13,172 nt of DNA from Bacillota bacterium (GTDB lineage: Bacteria; Bacillota; Bacilli; Bacillales; Bacillaceae_J), in assembly GCA_023457235.1 (NCBI GenBank), contig JAEWMK010000046.1, positions 1-13,172 of the forward strand, in the 5' to 3' direction. The notes under the pieces were generated by a model. The model was not told where the DNA came from, made no database searches, and was given only the letters and a program-made list of their open reading frames with translations. This document shows positions 7,741-13,172 of this stretch, piece after piece; the first letter of the stretch is position 1; each line of letters opens with the position of its first letter. The position numbers and the translations under genes were made by a program.

Positions 7741-7805
7741 ACCGGTCAAACAAATCTTTATTCCCTCCGATTTTTATGCTTGTTGGCATTTTAATTTTTA
7801 ATTAG
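7737..7805 (+). CDS. 22-residue hydrophobic ORF overlapping the gerC stop
   Basis: ATG at 7737 overlaps the gerC stop as ATGA. The frame runs for 22 codons to TAG at 7803. The peptide has a polar start (MNRSNKSLF) and a hydrophobic end (PPIFMLVGILIFN), like the beginning of a membrane helix. Some ger operons carry a small D subunit with two membrane helices of roughly 60-80 residues. This could be a truncated relic of one, a very short membrane peptide, or chance. There is no separate ribosome binding site, so any translation would depend on coupling to gerC. Confidence 0.35.
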   Translation: MNRSNKSLFPPIFMLVGILIFN

Positions 7806-7855
7806 ACTAAATCTATAGTACTGAACTGACAATGCCAAAAAGGGGGTATGTTTTT

Positions 7856-8665
7856 TTGAAGGTTTATGCATTAGTAGGGGAAAGTGGTACTGGAAAAAGT
7901 ACAAGTGTTTTACATTTCTGCCATGAACACAACATTCCAGCCATTATAGATGATGGGATTTTAATTGTAAATGGACAAAAAATTGCGGGAACTTCAGCTA
8001 AGTATGAAAATAATTATATAAAAGCAGTTAAGCGGGCCACTTTCTTTTATGAAGACCACCGCGAAGAAGTCGCAAATGTGATCCGAATGACTGCTTTAGA
8101 CAAAATTTTAATTGTTGGAACCTCCATAAAAATGGTTAACTTAATCGCGGATAAATTGAAGTTGGGGAAAATCCTTACATATATAGATGTATCTGAAATT
8201 CGTACTGTTAAGGAAATTAATATGGCGCGCTATATGCGGAACACACAAGGGAAGCACGTGATTCCAATCCCATATATGCAAGTAGAGCACAATAAATTAA
8301 AAAAGATCCTCCAAAAAGGAAAAAAGCTTTTCTCAAAACAAGCAAAATATATTGGTGAAGAAACGATTATTCAGCCTCATTTTACAAAAGGAACGATTAC
8401 GATAAATGAGGATGTGTATAAGGAAATCATCACACACACTTGCAGGAAAATAAAGTACGTTAAGAACGCAAAAATTCTCGACTACGATTTCACCACTTTT
8501 CAAAGCGTAACGATAGAAATTGAACTGAACTGCTCCCTTGGACAGAATATCGTTGACCTGTTGGAAAAAATTCAACGAAAAATTAATGAAGCCCTGCTAT
8601 CTTATTTTAAAATTGAAATATACTCTATTCATATTCGGTTAGCAGCCATTACGACTGAAGTATAA
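7856..8665 (+). CDS. P-loop NTPase fused to an Asp23/Gls24-like domain
   Basis: A 269-residue cytosolic protein with two modules. Residues 1 to about 110 form a P-loop NTPase fold: a textbook Walker A, GESGTGKST at 8-16, then IIDDG at 30-34 (possible Walker B or Mg-coordinating Asp), and a second strand KILIVGTS at 83-90. A linker carries GKHVIPIP at 132-139. Residues about 178-265 resemble the Asp23/Gls24 (DUF322) domain: ITINEDVYKEII, a central VTIEIELNCSLGQNI, then an amphipathic helix and a final strand IYSIHIRLAAI. I recall similar fusions in Firmicutes, without a known function. TTG at 7856 is chosen because AGGGGGT at 7841-7847 is 8 bases upstream; the ATG at 7832 precedes that site. 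It lies 50 bases after the small ORF with no terminator between, so co-transcription with ger is likely. Confidence 0.8.
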   Translation: MKVYALVGESGTGKSTSVLHFCHEHNIPAIIDDGILIVNGQKIAGTSAKYENNYIKAVKRATFFYEDHREEVANVIRMTALDKILIVGTSIKMVNLIADKLKLGKILTYIDVSEIRTVKEINMARYMRNTQGKHVIPIPYMQVEHNKLKKILQKGKKLFSKQAKYIGEETIIQPHFTKGTITINEDVYKEIITHTCRKIKYVKNAKILDYDFTTFQSVTIEIELNCSLGQNIVDLLEKIQRKINEALLSYFKIEIYSIHIRLAAITTEV

Positions 8666-8755
8666 ACATGCAGACCATGCAAAAAGTGAAAAACAAGTTA
8701 AATCACATACGAGAAAGCATGGTAATTCGTAAAGTAATCAGATATGAGAGAATTC

Positions 8756-8942
8756 ATAGGCGGAGAATTTCCTGTTAATGTATATAGTGGGGGCTTAAGA
8801 AGCAGATATAAGCGGAGAGATTCCGATTACCTTCTCAAAATAAGGTAAAATCCAAAGATTTGGATACTATAACCGGAAAAACTCCCTTTATTTTTAGGGA
8901 AATATGGGTATTTCCCAATTTAAGCGGAATTTGACCGTTTAT
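8756..8942. repeat. Four degenerate 23-nt palindromic repeats
   Basis: Units at 8756-8778, 8808-8830, 8869-8891 and 8920-8942 are each 23 nt and follow the imperfect palindrome ATAAGCGGA(n)TCCGnTTAT. Start-to-start distances are 52, 61 and 51 bases. Units 2 and 4 are nearest the consensus; units 1 and 3 carry arm mutations. The stretches between them are unrelated to each other, and the third contains an 8-bp hairpin. No gene is seen from 8666 to 9025. This looks like a family of intergenic palindromes. Confidence 0.7.
8897..8916 (+). terminator. 8-bp hairpin, possible terminator for the ger/NTPase transcript
   Basis: GGGAAATA at 8897-8904 pairs perfectly with TATTTCCC at 8909-8916 around a 4-base loop. 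The plus-strand continuation AATTT is only weakly T-rich. It may end the rightward transcript about 230 bases after the NTPase gene, or may be part of the surrounding palindromic repeat element. Confidence 0.4.
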
Positions 8943-8947
8943 TTTTC

Positions 8948-8988
8948 AAAAAAGTAGGGTGAGAAAATTACTGCGATTTCGCACCCTA
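8948..8988 (-). terminator. Rho-independent terminator of the crotonase-family gene
   Basis: On the minus strand, TAGGGTG (8988-8982) pairs with CACCCTA (8961-8955), and six T residues follow after one base. It lies about 38 bases beyond the stop codon of the crotonase-family gene, the expected place for its terminator. Confidence 0.7.
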
Positions 8989-9025
8989 ATTGCTTTTCAA
9001 TTTTCTTTGTATCTATTAAAATACG

Positions 9026-9826
9026 TTATAGCGATTTCCCTTTAAAATTCGGTTTTCTTTTTTCAACGAAAGATCGGACTCCTTCTGGAAAATCAACAGG
9101 ATCGACACTTTCATCAAGGCCTGTTTCCCATGGAATAGAGACGGTTGGATTATTAAAGGATACGGCCCTCTTGACGGCTAAAACCGATGCCGGAGATTGG
9201 TCGATAATCTTTTTTCCCAACCGAATAGCATAATGATTCACATCTGTTTCATCATCCAATAAATAATTAATTAGCCCTAAATCATAGCATTCCTGCGGTT
9301 TTAAGAGCCTACCTGTATAGACAAGGTCCATTGTTCTACTTTTTCCAATTAAATCAGCGATTCTTTTCGCAAACGCTTGATTTATTGTAATTCCCAATCT
9401 TCCAACCGGAAAACCCATTAATGTATTGGACGTTCCAATACGAATATCACAGGCCAAAGCAAGTTGGAAACCGGCCCCCATGGCAGGTCCATTTATAACC
9501 CCAATCGTTGGCAACGGAATTCTTTCAAATGTAGAAATCGCTTCTTCCATCATTCGAAAAGCATCATTCGCTTCATCAATTGATAATTCATTAAATTGTT
9601 TCAAGTCTGAGCCGGATGAAAATAACTTCTTCCTTCCTCGTAAAATCACAACTTTATTCTTCGGATTATGAGTGATGCGCTTACCAACCGCTTTAAGGTC
9701 GACCCACATTCTATTTGTTAAAGCATTTTTCAACTCTGGCCTATTAATCGTAACAATGGCAAAACCGCCGCTTTCTTGTAATGAAATATTACCATCCTTT
9801 TCGGTATTTTCGATCGTAACCCTCAT
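9026..9826 (-). CDS. Crotonase-superfamily (enoyl-CoA hydratase/isomerase-like) protein
   Basis: A 266-residue protein with the crotonase fold. The oxyanion-hole region FSSGSDLK (69-76) and the motif NGPAMGAGFQLALACDI (112-128) are clear, as is the later KRIADLIGKSRTMDLVYTGRLL. Both catalytic glutamates of rat enoyl-CoA hydratase are missing: the Glu144 position is Gln121 (GAGFQ) and the Glu164 position is Val141 (GFPVG instead of GxPE). It is therefore unlikely to be an ordinary hydratase. An isomerase, thioesterase, hydrolase or other crotonase-type reaction on an acyl-CoA, or a non-catalytic role, remains open. ATG at 9826 follows AGGAG with a 10-base gap; an ATG 24 codons upstream has no ribosome binding site and lies at the edge of a -10 box. 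It follows the chemoreceptor gene by 84 bases on the same strand. Confidence 0.85.
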   Translation of the reverse strand: MRVTIENTEKDGNISLQESGGFAIVTINRPELKNALTNRMWVDLKAVGKRITHNPKNKVVILRGRKKLFSSGSDLKQFNELSIDEANDAFRMMEEAISTFERIPLPTIGVINGPAMGAGFQLALACDIRIGTSNTLMGFPVGRLGITINQAFAKRIADLIGKSRTMDLVYTGRLLKPQECYDLGLINYLLDDETDVNHYAIRLGKKIIDQSPASVLAVKRAVSFNNPTVSIPWETGLDESVDPVDFPEGVRSFVEKRKPNFKGKSL

Positions 9827-9898
9827 ACTGATTCCACTCCTATCTGTATGTATTAGTTCTATAATAATATTAACAGAAATAGGAAATGGAATCTCCAT

Positions 9899-9907
9899 AT
9901 TATATCA
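9899..9907 (-). promoter_or_regulatory. Extended -10 promoter for the crotonase-family gene
   Basis: On the minus strand this reads TGATATAAT, that is TGn followed by a perfect TATAAT. It lies just past the chemoreceptor stop codon and about 73 bases before the preferred start at 9826. No good -35 is visible. A start site near 9892 would exclude the longer upstream ATG at 9898. Confidence 0.45.
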
Positions 9908-9910
9908 AGC

Positions 9911-11887
9911 CTATACTTTAAATTTAGAAACTAATTCTTGAAGCTCTTGAGCTAACTTGCTTAACGCTTCACTGGAAGCACTGATCTCCTCCATTGAGGC
10001 TAATTGTTCTTCTGACGATGCAGCCACATTTTGTGATTCATCTGAAGCTGATTTAGCTATATGTGCCAACTCTTCAACAGAAGCAGTAACCTCTTCGGTA
10101 TTTGCAGAAATTTGTACAGTTGTAGCTGATACCTCTTGGATTTGAACATCAACTTGTTTGACAGCATTCATTACAAGGTGGAAGGCTTCCCTGGTCTTCT
10201 GAATAACATTCTTACCTAAATCTACTTCTTTGATATTTCCATCCATCTCTTTATTGGCTATTTCTGTATCATTTTGAATCTCTTCAATCAATGAAACAAT
10301 TTGGTTGGCTGAAGTTCGTGATTGTTCTGCCAACTTTCTAACTTCATCTGCTACAACAGAAAAGCCTTTTCCATGTTCTCCTGCCCGTGCTGCTTCAATG
10401 GCAGCATTTAAAGAAAGTAAATTTGTTTGTTCAGCAATATTTGTAATGATATCGATGATATTACTGATTTCCTTTGATCGCTCACTCAATTTCCTTATTG
10501 CTGCTGTTGTAGCCATTGTTCCTTTTTCAATAGCGTCCATCTGATAAATCACATCTTGCAGGGACTGATTTCCTTGTTCAGATAAGGCCTTTGTTTCATG
10601 GACTGAATCCTTGACTATGTTTGAAAACTCGGCAATACGTTGAATTCCAGCCGATACCTCTTCCATCGCTTTAGCGCTTTGCTGAGAGCTTGCAACTTGG
10701 GTCTCACTTCCACTTGCAACTTCTTGAATGGCAGCTGAAATTTGTTCTGTAGCTCTCGTTGCTTGTTCACTTGTTGCCTGTAATTGTTGTGATGAAGCTG
10801 CTACATGTTCGGCACTACTATTAATCTGTTCGATGACCTCCCGAAGCTTGTGTGCCATATCATTAAATGCGTGAGCCAAATCACCAATTTCATCTTTAGT
10901 ATTTATTTCGATAATCTCTGTTAAGTCACCGTTACTAACAGTAATAGCTTGTTCTTTTAACATTCTAATTGGTTTAATGATAGACTTAACGATAAAATAG
11001 ATGATTACTATTCCCGCTATCAAAGCTAGGACTATAACCAAAACTGTGTTTTTGAAAATAGGAGCGGCCGCATCATTAATTTCTTCTGAAACCACTGTCC
11101 CGGCAATCTTCCAACCTGTTAAATCGTTGGTTATATACTTCATTATTTTTTCCGTACCTTCAAAGTTATAATTGAAGCTGCCGTTTTCTTGTTCATACAC
11201 CTGATTATAGAATTCTTCTTTTGCCTCACTTCCTCCCTCCATGGTAGGGTGGGCAATATATTTTCGATCTCTATCTAACAGAATGGCATACCCCTCATCA
11301 CCAATCTTTACTTGATTCGTTATATCTTGGATTGAATCTAATGTGATATCAATTCCAATTACACCTGAACCATCTTTGCTTGCACGCGAAATAGTGATAA
11401 CCATTTTTCCTGTGCTGGCAGAAATATAAGGTGGCGAAATAATCGTTTCATCTTTTTTCTCCATTGATGCCTTATACCAATCTCTTTCTCTCGGATCATA
11501 GTCATCCGGCATTTTCATGTTCGGTTCTCGAATAAATAGCCCCGTGGTTGTTCCAATATACATACTTTGTATTTCAGGATGCATATTTGCATATTGAGAG
11601 AATTCTCGCCTTAATTCAGGGCTACTTTCACCTTGATACAAGTCTGATGTAATGTGTTGATAAAAAACATCAATGTTCTGTAATTTTGGTTCTATGGCAT
11701 TGTTGATAAAATTATTTAATAGATTAATATTTTCGTCCATTCCGTCCATTATTTCATGTTCAACAGCATTCTTAGCAGTTGAATAGGCAAATATACCAAT
11801 ACTTAAAGCTGGTATTATTAATATAATTGAAAAAGTGATTATAAGTTTTTTCCGTATTGTATTAAATTTCCTAAAACTATTTTTCAT
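9911..11887 (-). CDS. Methyl-accepting chemotaxis protein, dCache amino-acid-type sensor
   Basis: A 658-residue transmembrane chemoreceptor, close in length to the McpA/B/C and TlpA group of Bacillus. The order is: membrane helix at about 14-36, extracellular dCache sensor at about 37-278, second helix at about 280-302, HAMP at about 303-355, then a long coiled-coil signalling domain. The conserved tip is EQTNLLSLNAAIEAARAGEH, followed by GKGFSVVADEVRKLAEQS, which contacts CheA and CheW. The sensor contains YDPRERDWY, placing Tyr130, Arg135, Trp137 and Tyr138, with Asp180 in IGIDI. This is the set known from amino-acid-binding dCache sensors, so an amino acid or amine ligand is likely. ATG at 11887 has GGGAG 5 bases upstream; the adjacent TTG at 11890 is too close to it. 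Many Gln/Glu pairs in the signalling helices are candidate methylation sites. Confidence 0.93.
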   Translation of the reverse strand: MKNSFRKFNTIRKKLIITFSIILIIPALSIGIFAYSTAKNAVEHEIMDGMDENINLLNNFINNAIEPKLQNIDVFYQHITSDLYQGESSPELRREFSQYANMHPEIQSMYIGTTTGLFIREPNMKMPDDYDPRERDWYKASMEKKDETIISPPYISASTGKMVITISRASKDGSGVIGIDITLDSIQDITNQVKIGDEGYAILLDRDRKYIAHPTMEGGSEAKEEFYNQVYEQENGSFNYNFEGTEKIMKYITNDLTGWKIAGTVVSEEINDAAAPIFKNTVLVIVLALIAGIVIIYFIVKSIIKPIRMLKEQAITVSNGDLTEIIEINTKDEIGDLAHAFNDMAHKLREVIEQINSSAEHVAASSQQLQATSEQATRATEQISAAIQEVASGSETQVASSQQSAKAMEEVSAGIQRIAEFSNIVKDSVHETKALSEQGNQSLQDVIYQMDAIEKGTMATTAAIRKLSERSKEISNIIDIITNIAEQTNLLSLNAAIEAARAGEHGKGFSVVADEVRKLAEQSRTSANQIVSLIEEIQNDTEIANKEMDGNIKEVDLGKNVIQKTREAFHLVMNAVKQVDVQIQEVSATTVQISANTEEVTASVEELAHIAKSASDESQNVAASSEEQLASMEEISASSEALSKLAQELQELVSKFKV

Positions 11888-11923
11888 CAAAACTCCCTCT
11901 TCTTTAATTTATTATCAAATTAA

Positions 11924-11929
11924 ATTATA
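11924..11929 (-). promoter_or_regulatory. Candidate -10 box of the chemoreceptor gene
   Basis: A perfect TATAAT on the minus strand lies 37 bases upstream of the chemoreceptor start codon. I find neither a convincing TTGACA-like -35 nor a sigma-D (motility) pattern of TAAA with GCCGATAT, so the sigma factor is not settled. Confidence 0.35.
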
Positions 11930-11972
11930 CACTTATTCTAGGATAATTTTATAGGTATATCTTAATAATGTT

Positions 11973-11999
11973 TAAAAAGAGACCGTATTGGCCTCCTTT
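11973..11999 (-). terminator. Rho-independent terminator of the alcohol dehydrogenase gene
   Basis: On the minus strand AAAGGAGGCC (11999-11990) pairs with GGTCTCTTTT (11984-11975) around a 5-base loop, with two G-U pairs, and runs into a T-stretch. It begins 12 bases after the dehydrogenase stop codon and insulates the chemoreceptor gene from it. Confidence 0.8.
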
Positions 12000-12010
12000 C
12001 AAATAATAGA

Positions 12011-13144
12011 TTAAGGTTTTAATACAACCTTTATACAATTATCATCCTTATTATTAAAGATCTTATATCCATGAGCAGCCTCTTCTAAAGGCATTTTGTG
12101 CGTAATGATTTTTGTTGGATCAATGTCACCACTTTTTATCTTGTCGTACAAGTACGGCATGTAATGCCGGGCAGGTGCTTGCCCCATTTTTATTGTTATG
12201 TTTCTTGTGAAAAAAGGACCTAATGGGAACATATTGTATAAACCGCCATAGACTCCCGTAATTTGTAATGTTCCACCTTTCCGGACAGCTTTTGTAGCAA
12301 TTTGGATCGGACCTAATGTTCCCCCTTGAAGCTTTAACTTTTGTTCGACCCATTCTAGGGGAGATTTTTTACCATCCATCCCAACACAGTCAATGACGAC
12401 ATCTGCTCCACCTTTTGTTAGCTCCTTTAAGGTTTCTCCCATGTCTTCATGCTCAGTGAAATTAAATATTTCAGTCTTGTTCATCTTTTTTGAGTGTTCA
12501 AGCCGATTGCGAATGTAATCTACAGCTATTACTCGCTCCGCACCCTTTTCCCAAGCAAACTGTTGGGCCATTAAGCCAATCGGGCCACAGCCCAAAACAA
12601 TCACAGTATCGCCGTTTTTTACCCCTGCATTATCTACACTCCAGTAAGCAGTTGGAAGGACATCAGATAAGAGTAGGAGTGATTCATCTTCTAATTCACA
12701 ATCCTTTGGAATGACAAAAGGAGTAAAATTCCCAAAAGGAACTCTTAAATACTCTGCTTGTCCTCCGGGATAATTACCGAATTTTTCAGAATAACCAAAG
12801 TACCCACCTGAATCATAATGTGGGTTAGAATTGTCACACTGACTTTCTAAATCATGCTCACAGAAATAACATTTACCACATGCTACTGTGAAAGGAATAA
12901 CTACACGATCGCCTTTCTTCACTTCCGTAACATCAGGCCCCACTTCTTCAACAATTCCCATGGGTTCATGTCCGATAACATACCCAATCGGTAACGGGAA
13001 ATTCCCTTGATACAAATGGAGATCTGATCCACATATTGCCGTTGAAGTCACCCTTATAATAACATCTTCACGGTCTTGTATTTTTGGTTCCTCAACGTCC
13101 TTTACAGCAACTTCATTTTTTCCTTGGTATGTAACAGCCTTCAT
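12011..13144 (-). CDS. Zinc-dependent alcohol dehydrogenase (formaldehyde-dehydrogenase-like MDR family)
   Basis: A 377-residue cytosolic medium-chain dehydrogenase that would oxidise an alcohol or aldehyde with NAD. Catalytic-zinc residues are Cys38 in ICGSD, His59-Glu60 in IGHEP, and probably Asp161 in LSDVLPTAYW. The structural-zinc cysteines are Cys89, Cys92, Cys95 and Cys103. The Rossmann motif is GCGPIG at 185-190, and Asp209 ends the second strand (IAVDY), favouring NAD over NADP. The length and the LSDVLPTAYW element fit the glutathione-independent formaldehyde dehydrogenase-like branch, but the substrate is not certain. ATG at 13144 is chosen because AAGGGGGC lies 5 bases upstream; an eight-codon longer frame from 13168 starts before that site. 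It is monocistronic, with a strong terminator just downstream; its promoter lies beyond the window. Confidence 0.93.
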   Translation of the reverse strand: MKAVTYQGKNEVAVKDVEEPKIQDREDVIIRVTSTAICGSDLHLYQGNFPLPIGYVIGHEPMGIVEEVGPDVTEVKKGDRVVIPFTVACGKCYFCEHDLESQCDNSNPHYDSGGYFGYSEKFGNYPGGQAEYLRVPFGNFTPFVIPKDCELEDESLLLLSDVLPTAYWSVDNAGVKNGDTVIVLGCGPIGLMAQQFAWEKGAERVIAVDYIRNRLEHSKKMNKTEIFNFTEHEDMGETLKELTKGGADVVIDCVGMDGKKSPLEWVEQKLKLQGGTLGPIQIATKAVRKGGTLQITGVYGGLYNMFPLGPFFTRNITIKMGQAPARHYMPYLYDKIKSGDIDPTKIITHKMPLEEAAHGYKIFNNKDDNCIKVVLKP

Positions 13145-13172
13145 GATAGCCCCCTTGGGTTTTAACAATTAT

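Noticed and set aside
7848..7859. ATG-TTT-TTT-TGA mini-ORF overlapping the TTG start of the NTPase-Asp23 gene
   Set aside because: The ribosome binding site directly abuts this ATG, leaving no spacing, so translation from it is unlikely; the TTG has an 8-base gap.
8674..8723. ACCATGC/GCATGGT inverted repeat after the NTPase-Asp23 gene
   Set aside because: Seven base pairs with a 36-base loop and no T-run is too weak to call a terminator or operator.
8756..8942. Regularly spaced 23-nt repeats resembling a CRISPR array
   Set aside because: The repeats differ from each other at many positions, are themselves palindromic with degenerate arms, have spacers of 28-38 bases, and no cas gene is nearby.
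9827..9898. 24-codon N-terminal extension of the crotonase-family protein
   Set aside because: The extension has no ribosome binding site and overlaps the probable promoter region; AGGAG precedes the ATG at 9826.
10305..10544. Open frames antisense to the chemoreceptor gene
   Set aside because: They are by-products of the biased codon use of the coiled-coil region; none has a ribosome binding site or domain.

Overview
The window looks like chromosomal DNA of a low-GC, spore-forming Bacillaceae (Bacillus sensu lato). The grounds are a complete tricistronic GerA/GerB/GerC germinant-receptor operon, strong AGGAGG-type ribosome binding sites, several TTG starts, and a Bacillus-type chemoreceptor. 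I see no rRNA, tRNA, intact insertion sequence or phage module. Identifications come from reading motifs by eye, with no database search.

Layout. 1-770: a plus-strand transglutaminase-like gene ending against a convergent hairpin. 770-1650: a secreted SIMPL-domain (DUF541) protein on the minus strand with an extended -10 promoter. 1650-2184: a gene-free stretch with two 43-nt dyad repeats and two hairpins. 2185-2767: a minus-strand cupin with a Tyr-rich N-terminus and a candidate sporulation (sigma-K-like) promoter. 2789-3957: a decayed MFS transporter with two single-base frameshifts and a probable internal deletion. 3981-7805: a candidate sigma-G promoter followed by gerA, gerB and gerC, then a 22-codon hydrophobic ORF overlapping the gerC stop. 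gerC appears to start at ATT. 7856-8665: a P-loop NTPase fused to an Asp23/Gls24-like domain, close enough to the ger operon to be co-transcribed. 8666-9025: gene-free, with four degenerate 23-nt palindromic repeats, a hairpin and a terminator. 9026-13144, all minus strand: alcohol dehydrogenase, then methyl-accepting chemotaxis protein, then a crotonase-family protein lacking both catalytic glutamates. A strong terminator separates the dehydrogenase from the chemoreceptor.

How it fits together. The centre of the window is sporulation and germination related. The Ger proteins would form a nutrient receptor in the inner spore membrane. The cupin may be a mother-cell spore-surface protein, and the NTPase-Asp23 fusion may be expressed with the receptor. 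The flanks are unrelated housekeeping or accessory genes (amino-acid chemotaxis, zinc alcohol or aldehyde oxidation, acyl-CoA chemistry). The points most worth a second look are the NTPase-Asp23 fusion beside ger, the ATT start of gerC, the two unrelated intergenic palindrome families, and the crotonase without its glutamates.
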